64,000 bases of DNA from Bacteroidetes bacterium UBA4414 (GTDB lineage Bacteria > Bacteroidota > Bacteroidia > Chitinophagales > Chitinophagaceae). The notes below the pieces were generated by a model. The model was not told where the DNA came from and searched no databases. It worked only from the letters and a program-made list of their open reading frames with translations. The stretch lies in NCBI GenBank assembly GCA_002389765.1, contig DGQM01000028.1:941-64940 (forward strand), written 5' to 3'. Below are positions 26,453-34,664 of the stretch, piece after piece. Positions within the stretch are counted from its first letter, which is position 1; every line of letters begins with the position of its first letter. The translations under genes were made by a program, and so were the position numbers.

Positions 26453-28006
26453 ATGGTATCCCTAGGGGGCAAAGCGATAGACATTGCAGCATTTGAGCAG
26501 ATTGTACTTCAAACAAAAGAAGTGAATCTGGCAGCTCCTGCTGTAAAAGAAGTGACGCGTAGTTATGACTTTCTCCGCACCTTTTCTAAAGACAAACTGA
26601 TATACGGCATCAATACGGGTTTTGGCCCTATGGCACAGTACCGTATCAATGATACAGACCGCAAGCAATTGCAGTACAACCTCATCCGCAGCCACAGCTC
26701 GGGCATGGGGCAGTTGCTTTCTCCACTGCATAGCAGGGCTATGTTGCTGGCAAGGCTGCATACCATGTTGCTGGGCTTTTCGGGCATACACCCCGATACC
26801 GTGCAACTGATGACAAACCTGCTGAACAACGAAGCCTACCCTTGTGTATATGCACACGGTGGTGTGGGTGCAAGTGGCGATCTGGTACAGCTGGCACACC
26901 TGGCACTGGGCCTGATAGGCGAGGGCAATTTCTGGTACAGAGGCAAGGTAACACCTGCCAAAGAAGTATATAAGAAACTGGGCCTGAAGCCGATGGATAT
27001 ACACATCCGCGAAGGTTTGGGTATGCTGAATGGTACATCTGCTATGACGGGTATTGGTGGTGTGAACGTGATAATGGCACACAGACTGGTGGTGTGGAGC
27101 ATGCTGATGTCGCTGATGGTGAATGAAATGATGGAAGCGTACGACGACCATTTTTCTGCCGAGCTGAATAATGTAAAACAACACAACGGACAACGTGCCG
27201 TAGCAGAGTGGATGCGCATACTGGGCAAGGACAGCAAGCTGATGCGCAAACGCCACGAACATCTCTACGACAAAAAAGTAACCGTTGATGTAATAGAAGA
27301 TAAAGTACAGGAATACTATTCGTTGCGTTGCGTGCCGCAGATACTGGGCCCGATATTCGACACGGTGCTGAATACAGAGAAAGTAATAGTAAATGAACTG
27401 AACTCTGTAAATGATAACCCGGTAGTAGACCGTAAGAATAAAAACATCTTCCACGGTGGTAACTTCCATGGCGACTATATAGCACTGGAAATGGATAAGC
27501 TGAAGATTGCAGTAACGAAGCTGTCGATGCTATCAGAGCGTCAATTGAACTTCCTGCTCAATCCGCACCTGAACCAGAAACTGCCGCCGTTTGCTAACGC
27601 TGGTAAACTAGGATTGAACTTTGGTATACAGGGTATGCAGTATCCTGCAACAAGTACCGTTGCAGAAAACCAGACACTGAGCAACCCGATGTATATACAC
27701 AGCATACCTAACAACAACGACAACCAGGATATAGTAAGCATGGGTTGCAACGCTGCCATGATGTGTAGCCGTGTAATTGAAAATGCGTACGAAGTACTGG
27801 CGGTAGAGGCTGTGGCATTGGTACAGGCTATAGACCTGCGTGGCTTCAGCAACAAACTGGCACCATCTACCAAGTGGATGTACAACGGTGTGCGTAAACT
27901 GTTCCCGTTCTTCAAAGACGATTTCTCGGCATCGCCAAACCTGCAACAGGTAAAGCAATGGATGATTGATACGGATGTGGTAGCGCAGTTTAAAAAGAAG
28001 ATATAA
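26453..28006 (+). CDS. Aromatic amino acid ammonia-lyase (HAL/TAL family)
   Basis: This is an MIO-dependent lyase of the histidine/tyrosine ammonia-lyase family. The cofactor-forming triad is A140-S141-G142 in HGGVGASGDLVQLAHL. The catalytic Tyr51 is in YGINTGFG, and later blocks NDNPVV and QDIVSMGCNAA are intact. I use the ATG at 26453 (517 residues); a TTG six bases upstream is unlikely. A serine-histidine pair (S80-H81) occupies the substrate-selectivity region, which does not by itself separate HAL from Bacteroidota TAL. No hut genes are nearby, and the next two genes are fatty-acid-synthase-like. I therefore infer tyrosine or phenylalanine deamination giving a cinnamate/coumarate starter for a flexirubin or aryl-polyene pigment. 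The enzyme class is secure; the substrate is not. Confidence 0.88.
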   Translation: MVSLGGKAIDIAAFEQIVLQTKEVNLAAPAVKEVTRSYDFLRTFSKDKLIYGINTGFGPMAQYRINDTDRKQLQYNLIRSHSSGMGQLLSPLHSRAMLLARLHTMLLGFSGIHPDTVQLMTNLLNNEAYPCVYAHGGVGASGDLVQLAHLALGLIGEGNFWYRGKVTPAKEVYKKLGLKPMDIHIREGLGMLNGTSAMTGIGGVNVIMAHRLVVWSMLMSLMVNEMMEAYDDHFSAELNNVKQHNGQRAVAEWMRILGKDSKLMRKRHEHLYDKKVTVDVIEDKVQEYYSLRCVPQILGPIFDTVLNTEKVIVNELNSVNDNPVVDRKNKNIFHGGNFHGDYIALEMDKLKIAVTKLSMLSERQLNFLLNPHLNQKLPPFANAGKLGLNFGIQGMQYPATSTVAENQTLSNPMYIHSIPNNNDNQDIVSMGCNAAMMCSRVIENAYEVLAVEAVALVQAIDLRGFSNKLAPSTKWMYNGVRKLFPFFKDDFSASPNLQQVKQWMIDTDVVAQFKKKI

Positions 28007-28080
28007 CTAATGCGGTAATAGGGCAATACGATAATGCGTCAATGCTCTTTTGCTTTTTACTTTTTTATTTTTGATTTGAT

Positions 28081-28809
28081 ATGAAATACGCATTGGTAAC
28101 AGGTGGCTCTCGCGGTATAGGCCGTGCTACATGCCTGAAGCTGGCAGAGATAGGCTATAACGTACTGGTAAACTACAAAGGCAATAAAGCCGCTGCAGAA
28201 GAAACTACTACGCTTGCTAAAGAAAAAGGTGTAGATGCACAGGTGCTGAACTTTGATGTTGCTAATAAAGAAGATGTGCAGCAGGTACTGGGCGGCTGGA
28301 TGGAAGCCAACAAAGAACACATCATAGAAGTACTGGTAAATAACGCAGGCATCCGCCAAGATACATTGCTGATGAGCATGACGGATGAGCAGTGGGATAG
28401 CGTACTGGATACTAGCCTGCAGGGTATGTACAATGTTACCAAAACAGTATTGAACCCTATGCTGATGAACCGCTATGGCCGTATCATCAATATGGTATCA
28501 CTGAGTGGTATCAAGGGTATGCCGGGACAGGTAAACTACAGTGCTGCCAAAGCTGGTATGATAGGTGCTACCAAAGCACTGGCACAGGAAATTGCTAAAC
28601 GCAACATCACTGTAAATGCCATTGCACCGGGTTTCATCAAAACAGATATGACCGAAGAGCTGAACGAAAAAGAACTGGTGGGTATGATACCGATGAAGCG
28701 CTTTGGTACTGCCGAAGAAGTAGCAGAGCTGGTTGGTTTCCTTGCAAGTAAAAATGCAAGCTACATCAGCGGGCAGGTAGTATCTATCAACGGTGCATTG
28801 TACACATAA
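28081..28809 (+). CDS. fabG: 3-oxoacyl-ACP reductase FabG-like (SDR)
   Basis: This is a short-chain dehydrogenase of 242 residues with the NADP-binding GGSRGIG near residue 8, NNAG (~88), catalytic Ser and YSAAK (Y~152, K~156), and the PGFIKTDM segment. It is FabG-like in length and motifs and would reduce 3-ketoacyl-ACP to the 3-hydroxy form. It lies 74 bp after the lyase and 17 bp before the ketosynthase, so the three are probably co-transcribed. In this setting it more likely serves polyene elongation than housekeeping fatty-acid synthesis; that is inference from neighbours. Confidence 0.9.
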   Translation: MKYALVTGGSRGIGRATCLKLAEIGYNVLVNYKGNKAAAEETTTLAKEKGVDAQVLNFDVANKEDVQQVLGGWMEANKEHIIEVLVNNAGIRQDTLLMSMTDEQWDSVLDTSLQGMYNVTKTVLNPMLMNRYGRIINMVSLSGIKGMPGQVNYSAAKAGMIGATKALAQEIAKRNITVNAIAPGFIKTDMTEELNEKELVGMIPMKRFGTAEEVAELVGFLASKNASYISGQVVSINGALYT

Positions 28810-28826
28810 TAATTAAGATTGCAGCC

Positions 28827-30044
28827 ATGAGTCGTGTAGTTATCACAGGTTTAGGTATATATTCTTCGCTGGGCAAAAACAGAGAAGAAGTAGCAAAGTC
28901 GTTGTTTGAAGGTAAGTCTGGTATTATACTGGACCCACGTCGTAAAGAAATGGGCTACCGCAGTGGCCTGACGGGTTTTGTAGAGCGTCCGCAACTAAAG
29001 GGTTTGCTCGATAGGCGTTCGCGCATTATGATGCCCGAGCATGCAGAGTTTGCCTACATGGCCACAACAGAGGCTATGGCGCAAGCAGGCATGACGACTG
29101 AATTCTTTGAGCAGCACGAAACAGGCATTATATATGGCAACGATAGCTGCGCACAACCTGTGATAGAAGGTATAGACCTTGTCCGCGAAAAGAAGGATAC
29201 CATGCTGGTGGGCAGTGGTTCGGTTTTTCAGGTGTTGAATAGCACGGTGACGATGAACCTTGCTACCATCTTCAAACTGCGTGGTATCAACTTTACCATC
29301 AGTGCGGCATGTGCCAGCGGTTCGCACAGCATAGGCTTGGGTTATATGTTCATCAAACAAGGCTTGCAAGACCGTGTGATATGTGGTGGTGCACAGGAGG
29401 TAAACATATACTCTATGCCCAACTTCGATGCGCTGGGTACATTCAGCACACGCGAGGATGAACCTGCACGTGCATCTCGCCCCTTCGACCGCGACCGTGA
29501 TGGCCTTGTGCCCGGCGGTGGTGCAGCAACCGTTATATTAGAAAGCTTGGAAAGTGCGCAGGCACGTGGTGCTACCATATTGGCAGAGGTGCTGGGCTAT
29601 GGCTTTAGCAGCAACGGCCAGCACATCAGCAACCCGAGTACAGAAGGGCAGGTACGCTCTATAAGCCGTGCGTTGAAAGACAGTGGCTTTAGTGCGGCAG
29701 ATATACAATACATAAACGCGCATGCTACCAGTACGCCGGCAGGCGATGGCAGCGAGGCCGAAGCGATATACGAAGTGTTTGGCGGCAAAGTACCGGTAAG
29801 CAGCACCAAGAGCATGACAGGACACGAATGCTGGATGGCTGGTGCAAGCGAAATAGTGTACAGTATGCTGATGATGCAGAACAGCTTTATAGCGCCGAAC
29901 ATCAACTTTGAAAACCCCGACGAACACAGCGCCAAAATAAACGTGATACCACAGACACTGCAAAAAGACTTCGACCTGTTTCTATCCAATTCATTTGGCT
30001 TTGGTGGTACCAACTCATCGCTGGTAGTGAAAAGGTGGGAGTAG
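28827..30044 (+). CDS. Beta-ketoacyl-ACP synthase (FabB/KAS I-like)
   Basis: This 405-residue ketosynthase has the full C-H-H triad: Cys162 in SAACASGSHS, His299 in NAHATSTPAGD and His333 in KSMTGHECWMAG, plus Lys328. The ending NSFGFGGTNSSLVV is KAS I/FabB-like. The HECWMAGA stretch replaces the usual HSLGAAG of fatty-acid KAS enzymes, suggesting a specialised clade such as the aryl-polyene/flexirubin ketosynthases. It would extend an acyl-ACP chain by decarboxylative condensation with malonyl-ACP. It follows the fabG-like gene by 17 bp. No ACP, dehydratase or chain-initiating KAS III is in the window, so the operon is not a complete pathway by itself. Confidence 0.88.
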   Translation: MSRVVITGLGIYSSLGKNREEVAKSLFEGKSGIILDPRRKEMGYRSGLTGFVERPQLKGLLDRRSRIMMPEHAEFAYMATTEAMAQAGMTTEFFEQHETGIIYGNDSCAQPVIEGIDLVREKKDTMLVGSGSVFQVLNSTVTMNLATIFKLRGINFTISAACASGSHSIGLGYMFIKQGLQDRVICGGAQEVNIYSMPNFDALGTFSTREDEPARASRPFDRDRDGLVPGGGAATVILESLESAQARGATILAEVLGYGFSSNGQHISNPSTEGQVRSISRALKDSGFSAADIQYINAHATSTPAGDGSEAEAIYEVFGGKVPVSSTKSMTGHECWMAGASEIVYSMLMMQNSFIAPNINFENPDEHSAKINVIPQTLQKDFDLFLSNSFGFGGTNSSLVVKRWE

Positions 30045-30129
30045 TTGACTTGTTGATTAGTTCATTCGTTCTAATTATTACGATTGACGCAGCAATCTGA
30101 ATCACGAAATACTAAACGCATTACATAAC

Positions 30130-30155
30130 AAAAGCCCCGAACTATCGGGGCTTTT
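30130..30155. terminator. Bidirectional terminator between the ketosynthase gene and carB
   Basis: An 11-bp perfect stem (AAAAGCCCCGA with its complement at 30145-30155) has A and T runs on both sides. It can serve both convergent genes and marks a real end for the short carB reading frame. Confidence 0.88.
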
Positions 30156-30179
30156 ATATTATCGTGCGTCTGTAAGCTA

Positions 30180-31823
30180 TTACAGGAATGTGCTGTAGAA
30201 GTATGGTGTCTTCGCTTCGAACTCGGCGCTACAAGTATCCACCATTTTGTAAACACGTTTGATGCCCAGTTTCTTGCGGTATTCGTACACCTCTTCTGCT
30301 GTGCAGTCTTTTACAAACTCTGCTATCTGCTCGTCGCTGAAGCCCATTTGCTTTGCATCGCGCAACATATCTGCAGACATGCTTTCGAGGTGTTTTATTT
30401 CTTTCATTTTGTTTTCCAGCGTTACAATGTCTTGTATCTGGTACAGGAACCAACGGTCTATATGCGTTATCTCGCGCAGGGTTTTGATAGATATACCCGC
30501 TGCGATGGCTTCTTTGATTTTGAAAATCCTATCCCATGTAGGGCGCTTGATAGACTCCAGCAGTTCTTCCGGCTTCATGCGTTGTGCGCTGATGAAAGAA
30601 AGCCCCGTTGCATTGTTCTCCAGACTCTGACAAGCTTTTTGCAGTGCCTCAGGGAATGTGCGGCCGATGGCCATCACCTCGCCCACAGACTTCATCTGGA
30701 AGCCCAGTGTATCGTCTGCACCTTTAAACTTATCAAAGTTCCAGCGTGGCATTTTTACGATAACGTAATCCAGCGCAGGCTCAAAGTATGCAGATGTAGT
30801 TTGTGTAATCTGGTTTTTAAGTTCATCGAGGTTGTAGCCAACTGCCAGTTTAGCGGCAATCTTAGCGATAGGATAACCCGTAGCTTTTGAAGCCAGTGCC
30901 GAAGAACGGCTCACGCGTGGGTTAATCTCTACTACGATGATTTCTTCTGTTTCAGGATTCAGTGCAAACTGTACGTTACAACCACCGGCAAAGTTGCCCA
31001 GTGCGCGCATCATACGGATGGCAGTGTTGCGCATCAGCTGGAAGGCAGTATCGCTCAGCGTCATGGCAGGTGCCACGGTGATGCTATCGCCCGTGTGGAT
31101 GCCCATCGGGTCGAAGTTTTCAACCGTACAGATGATGGCTACGTTGTCTGCAGAGTCGCGCAGCAGTTCCAGCTCAAACTCTTTCCAGCCCATTACCGCT
31201 TTCTCTACCAGTACCTCGTGTATTGGTGATGCGGTAAGACCTTTTTCCAGTGCAGCGTCCAGATCATCTTTATGAAACACAAGGCCACCACCTGTACCAC
31301 CCAGTGTGAAAGATGGGCGGATAACCAGCGGAACACCTATTTCCTGTGCAAATTCCTTACCCTCAAGCAGCGAATTGGCAATTTTTGCCGGTGCTACAGG
31401 TATGCCCATTTCAATCATCCACAGGCGGAATTTTTCACGGTCTTCTGCTTTGTCAATCGCTTTGGTATCTACGCCTATCATGCGTACACCATATTGTTCC
31501 CACAGGCCTATCTCTTCTGCTTCCATTGCCAGGTTCAGGGCAGTTTGTCCGCCCATGGTTGGCAATACTGCATCAATCTTATTTTCCTGCAGTATTTTTT
31601 CAATGCTTTCAACTGTCAGTGGTTGCAAGTATACCTTGTCAGCAACAATGGTATCTGTCATTACGGTAGCAGGATTGCTATTGATGAGCACCACCTGTAT
31701 ACCCTCTTCGCGAAGGCTGCGTGCTGCCTGAGAGCCTGAATAGTCAAACTCGCAAGCCTGGCCTATAATAATGGGACCCGAACCGATAATGAGAACCGTC
31801 TTTATGGAAGTATCTAATGGCAT
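30180..31823 (-). CDS. carB: Carbamoyl-phosphate synthase large subunit, N-terminal half only
   Basis: CarB makes carbamoyl phosphate from bicarbonate, ammonia and two ATP for arginine and pyrimidine synthesis. This 547-residue protein has the first synthetase unit: IGSGPIIIGQACEFDYSG at the N terminus, the ATP-grasp region (RPSFTLGGTGGG, ~171-182), VEINPRVSRSSALASKATGYPIAK (~300) and the oligomerisation domain. It ends DTCSAEFEAKTPYFYSTFL, which is exactly where the second half begins in normal CarB (about 940-1070 residues). No second-half sequence is present downstream, and a strong terminator follows. It is therefore likely a split CarB, as known in some archaea and Aquifex, with the other half elsewhere, rather than a decayed gene. 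Confidence 0.92.
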   Translation of the reverse strand: MPLDTSIKTVLIIGSGPIIIGQACEFDYSGSQAARSLREEGIQVVLINSNPATVMTDTIVADKVYLQPLTVESIEKILQENKIDAVLPTMGGQTALNLAMEAEEIGLWEQYGVRMIGVDTKAIDKAEDREKFRLWMIEMGIPVAPAKIANSLLEGKEFAQEIGVPLVIRPSFTLGGTGGGLVFHKDDLDAALEKGLTASPIHEVLVEKAVMGWKEFELELLRDSADNVAIICTVENFDPMGIHTGDSITVAPAMTLSDTAFQLMRNTAIRMMRALGNFAGGCNVQFALNPETEEIIVVEINPRVSRSSALASKATGYPIAKIAAKLAVGYNLDELKNQITQTTSAYFEPALDYVIVKMPRWNFDKFKGADDTLGFQMKSVGEVMAIGRTFPEALQKACQSLENNATGLSFISAQRMKPEELLESIKRPTWDRIFKIKEAIAAGISIKTLREITHIDRWFLYQIQDIVTLENKMKEIKHLESMSADMLRDAKQMGFSDEQIAEFVKDCTAEEVYEYRKKLGIKRVYKMVDTCSAEFEAKTPYFYSTFL

Positions 31824-31954
31824 CTTTTAAAAGCAAAAAGAATAAGTAAAAAATCAAAAAAACTGTGGGAGTGAGCCTTCAAAAGTGTTTGTCACTTTTG
31901 ATTTTTGATTTTTGCTTTTTAAAAGTACAAAAATCGGGCTCAACGCCCGAGGTG

Positions 31955-31962
31955 CAAAAGTA
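31955..31962 (-). promoter_or_regulatory. Candidate -7 box of carB promoter
   Basis: On the minus strand this reads TACTTTTG, matching TAnnTTTG. The surrounding context resembles the box upstream of yidC. It predicts a carB leader of about 120-130 nt. The -33 element is weak. Confidence 0.45.
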
Positions 31963-31966
31963 GTAA

Positions 31967-31994
31967 AAACCCACCTAACCTCCCTAAAGGGAGG
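31967..31994. repeat. Intergenic palindrome, diverged member of the CCCCTGAAGGGG-like family
   Basis: Its layout is the same as in the 28-bp arms at 1674 and 1788 (AAACCC, then CCTAA, then a perfect palindrome with a TAAA centre), but the core is CCTCCCTAAAGGGAGG. Confidence 0.55.
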
Positions 31995-32182
31995 AAGAAA
32001 TTTATTATTTATGGGAGATTTGACTGAAATATGGTGATTTGTCGTTTGTGCTACTTAATCTGAGACTATGCAGAACGAAGCCTAAAACATCTGAAAATAA
32101 ATCCTTTATTTGTAGAGATTTGCTGCAAGTTCTACATCGTGAAAGAACATACGAACAATCGTTAATTCAAAACAGTAATAGA

Positions 32183-32995
32183 ATGAAGCATGTGTTGATA
32201 TTACCTTTAATACTCGCAATACTTCTGCCATCTTGTACAGATAGCCCGAATTATAAATATTTAGCAGATAGCTATTATAAAGGCAAAAATTACAGAATGG
32301 CAATTAGTATGTATACAAAACAAATTGCTAATAATGATAGTAGCCTGTATTATTCGTACAAAATGAGGGCAATGTGTTATTATAATATCGGAGAATTAGA
32401 TGCTGCCATCTCTGATATCGATTCTTCCATATTCTATAAACAGGATAACATTGAAATCTTATCAATTAAAGGATTAGTATTAAAACAACAGCAAAAGCTG
32501 CATGATGCATCAGATATATATGCAACAATACTACAGATAGACTCAAATAATGTTGAAGCGCTAAATTCATTTGCAATAATTTCTCAAAAAATAGGAGATC
32601 ATGCACTTGCACTAAAAAGCTACAGTAAAATTATCGATATGAACAGTAACAACTACGTTGTATTATGCAATAGAGCAGCATTATATAAAGATTTGGGTTA
32701 TTCAGATTTATCTATCATTGATTGTGAAAATGCTTTGAAACACAATCCAAACTACAGTAATGCATATTTTATTCTTGGTGTAAACAGCGTCCTGAAAAAG
32801 CAATACTCTAAGGCACTAAGTCATTTTGACAAAGCAAATAATCTTGCTCCTGATGATACCCAAATATTAATAGAAAGAGGTATGACATATATTAAATTGA
32901 AAGAGCCGAATAAAGCCTGTAATGATTTTGAGTTGTCATCGAAATTGGGAAGCTATGAGGCTAATGCATACTTTAAGAAATATTGTCAGAAATAA
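32183..32995 (+). CDS. TPR-repeat lipoprotein
   Basis: I choose the ATG at 32183 because it begins a clear lipoprotein signal (MKHVLILPLILAILLPSC), giving 270 residues. The open frame upstream to 32039 has no signal or family features. From about residue 25 to the end the protein is made of 34-residue TPR-like helical pairs (about six), such as YYNIGELDAAISDIDSSIFY and AYFILGVNSVLKKQYSKAL. TPR lipoproteins usually act as scaffolds in envelope complexes; the partner is unknown. The gene is visibly more AT-rich than its neighbours and stands alone between divergent carB and a terminator. Confidence 0.82.
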   Translation: MKHVLILPLILAILLPSCTDSPNYKYLADSYYKGKNYRMAISMYTKQIANNDSSLYYSYKMRAMCYYNIGELDAAISDIDSSIFYKQDNIEILSIKGLVLKQQQKLHDASDIYATILQIDSNNVEALNSFAIISQKIGDHALALKSYSKIIDMNSNNYVVLCNRAALYKDLGYSDLSIIDCENALKHNPNYSNAYFILGVNSVLKKQYSKALSHFDKANNLAPDDTQILIERGMTYIKLKEPNKACNDFELSSKLGSYEANAYFKKYCQK

Positions 32996-33023
32996 CAATT
33001 CCGAACCAACAGGTTCGGAATTG
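32996..33023. terminator. Hairpin between TPR lipoprotein and LVIVD gene
   Basis: A perfect 12-bp stem (CAATTCCGAACC with its complement at 33012-33023) has a 4-base loop. The T tract is weak, so it may be a mediocre terminator for the + strand gene or act on both convergent transcripts. Confidence 0.65.
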
Positions 33024-33033
33024 TTGCTTATGC

Positions 33034-33060
33034 AAAGCCCCTTCAGGGGTTTGGGGTTTT
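33034..33060. repeat. Intergenic repeat, copy of the CCCCTTCAGGGG family
   Basis: It contains CCCCTTCAGGGG followed by a T/G-rich tail, closely matching the arm at 1788-1815 with a few differences. It abuts and slightly overlaps the stop codon of the LVIVD lipoprotein gene. Confidence 0.7.
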
Positions 33061-33811
33061 AGTTCACAATCTTGGCAGCAAGGCTTATCTCGTCATTCGC
33101 TTTCAGTTCGTAAAGGGCAGTGCCGCCTTCTATCATAGCTATCATCAGGTCGTCTATAATTATCACATCGTAAAACGCACCACCGGCTAATTGTTTTTTC
33201 AGAACGGGGTTGATGGGGTCTGTGATGTCATACACATTCAGCCCATTGCTGCCATTGCATACATACAGGCGGTTGCCCGTCATGCCAAGTCCGTATGGAC
33301 TTTCCATATTTACTGTTTTGCGCAGCAGTGGTTGTGTTATGTATTTCACATCATACACCATCAGTGCATTTTGTGTACCACCACAGCGTGTACCACCACG
33401 CACGGTAACGTATGCTATAGAGTCGTTAGCTATCACAGGGTCGCAAGCACGCACGTGTGTAGCCTGTCCCAGTTTTGTAGGTTGTGCAGGGTTGCTGATA
33501 GAATAGATATACATAGCACTGCTGCTGCCTACAAATAGTTTGTCTTTGTATGCGTAGATGGTTTCTATACTGAACCCAACATTTATACTGCCTTTCAGCT
33601 GCGGATGCTTTTCATCCAACAAGCTGTAGGTATATAGCTTCTGGTTGTCTACAATATACATATGGTCGCTGGCAGTAGTGAAGCGTGCAAGCGAGCCGCC
33701 TTGACCTGTAGAACTTGAAGATGTAGATTTTGGGGAAGCACTGTCTGCTGCTTTATCGCAGGAAGTAATAAACAGCGCACCTGATAATATGAAGAGTAAT
33801 ATCTTTTTCAT
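33059..33811 (-). CDS. LVIVD-repeat beta-propeller lipoprotein
   Basis: This is a 250-residue lipoprotein (signal ending LFITSC) with a Ser-rich linker and then short beta repeats of the LVIVD type: MYIVDNQKLYTYSL, MYIYSISNPAQPTKLG, ALMVYDVKYITQPLL and GLNVYDITDPINPVLKK. These form propeller-like surface domains with unknown ligands. The gene lies 24 bp downstream of a second LVIVD-type lipoprotein gene in the same direction, so the two are probably one operon. The C terminus overlaps a palindromic intergenic repeat. Confidence 0.82.
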   Translation of the reverse strand: MKKILLFILSGALFITSCDKAADSASPKSTSSSSTGQGGSLARFTTASDHMYIVDNQKLYTYSLLDEKHPQLKGSINVGFSIETIYAYKDKLFVGSSSAMYIYSISNPAQPTKLGQATHVRACDPVIANDSIAYVTVRGGTRCGGTQNALMVYDVKYITQPLLRKTVNMESPYGLGMTGNRLYVCNGSNGLNVYDITDPINPVLKKQLAGGAFYDVIIIDDLMIAMIEGGTALYELKANDEISLAAKIVN

Positions 33812-33835
33812 TAGTTGTAATTTTTGCGGGTTTAA

Positions 33836-34393
33836 TTAATTTCTGCACTTAGGATATTTCAACAATTTTTGTTCCCAGCCTACAACCTTTCCTTTGCTGC
33901 GGTCTACACATTCGTAATAGCCCGTGCCCGGTGGTCGCAGTGAATCGACCATATTGAATACGTTAGTAATGCGGTCTACCAGTTTCACACTATCTGTCTG
34001 CGATATATCAATTACAACAAGGTCGTTCAGGTTGTTGGTATAGAGCATGCTGTTTTTCACAGCCAGTTCCTGTGCACCCGTTACACTAATGAAGGCAACT
34101 TTCTGCGGATTGGCAGCTTGCTTGATGAGTATCACATGGATACCCTTACCTGCTTCTACCTGATAGAGGGTATCGCCTTTTACGTAAATCTTACCACCGT
34201 TTACAATGTTTTGCGGTGTCATCGATTTTACTGTGGTATAGTCTCCTGTAGTATTATATACAGGTGCCCAGCCATCTATTTCAGCAGGCCATGTTTCTCT
34301 TGGCTCTACCGGTTCTTTAGGATAGCATGCTGCAAGCGATAATGCCAGCACAGGCAATAGCCATGCTAGTTGGGGTGTACGTTTTATATGCAT
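33836..34393 (-). CDS. Lipoprotein of unknown function with LVIVD-like segment
   Basis: This is a 185-residue lipoprotein. I start at the ATG at 34393 because it gives a typical signal, AWLLPVLALSLAAC, at about residue 22; the 17 codons further upstream are not needed. The mature region has a Pro/Glu-rich linker, KIYVKGDTLYQVEAGKGIHVI and a single LVVIDISQTDSVKLV stretch like the LVIVD repeats of the downstream protein. It has two C-terminal cysteines (YYECVDR, YPKCRN). It is likely a short relative and operon partner of that protein. The function is unknown. Confidence 0.7.
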   Translation of the reverse strand: MHIKRTPQLAWLLPVLALSLAACYPKEPVEPRETWPAEIDGWAPVYNTTGDYTTVKSMTPQNIVNGGKIYVKGDTLYQVEAGKGIHVILIKQAANPQKVAFISVTGAQELAVKNSMLYTNNLNDLVVIDISQTDSVKLVDRITNVFNMVDSLRPPGTGYYECVDRSKGKVVGWEQKLLKYPKCRN

Positions 34394-34664
34394 ATTATAT
34401 AAGGTGTTTATTATGCGTTTCAGCCAACCCAAGTATCGGGTCAAATTCTTTTAAACAAAATCTGTGCTAAACTTTTGTGAAAAGGAAAAAATAATACCAA
34501 TTCCTTATATATAAAAAATGACAAAACAACAGATTATAAACTTTCAGTTATAAATAATTAATATGTAACAAATCGGGCGAAATATTGCAGTTTTCGCATA
34601 AATCAGGGTAATTTTCCGCAACTTTGCCAATATTTTATATAAAAAGGGGCAGAAAAGATACTTT

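Larger units (their letters stand above)
31824..32182. other. Divergent intergenic region: carB leader, hairpins and one CCTCC-type palindrome
   Basis: No gene is supported. It holds an imperfect inverted repeat with arms at 31824-31840 and 31909-31925. A 6-bp GC hairpin at 31934-31950 (TCGGGC/GCCCGA) is followed on the minus strand by five T residues. A minus-strand -7 box lies at 31955-31962, and a palindrome with core CCTCCCTAAAGGGAGG at 31979-31994. The minus-strand part is the probable leader of carB. Confidence 0.6.

Noticed and set aside
26462..27469. 335-codon open frame antisense to the ammonia-lyase gene
   Set aside because: It lies wholly within a conserved gene on the other strand and has biased His/Tyr/Val composition with no motif.
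26453..28006. Annotation as hutH of histidine utilisation
   Set aside because: No hutU, hutI or hutG nearby, and the operon partners are fatty-acid-synthase-like, so a TAL/PAL-type role is at least as likely. I left the symbol blank.
30045..30179. Possible remnant of the second half of carB
   Set aside because: Only a patterned spacer and a bidirectional terminator are present; no second-half motif appears in any frame.
32039..32182. 48-codon upstream extension of the TPR lipoprotein
   Set aside because: It hides the clear lipoprotein signal that starts at 32183 and has no similarity of its own.
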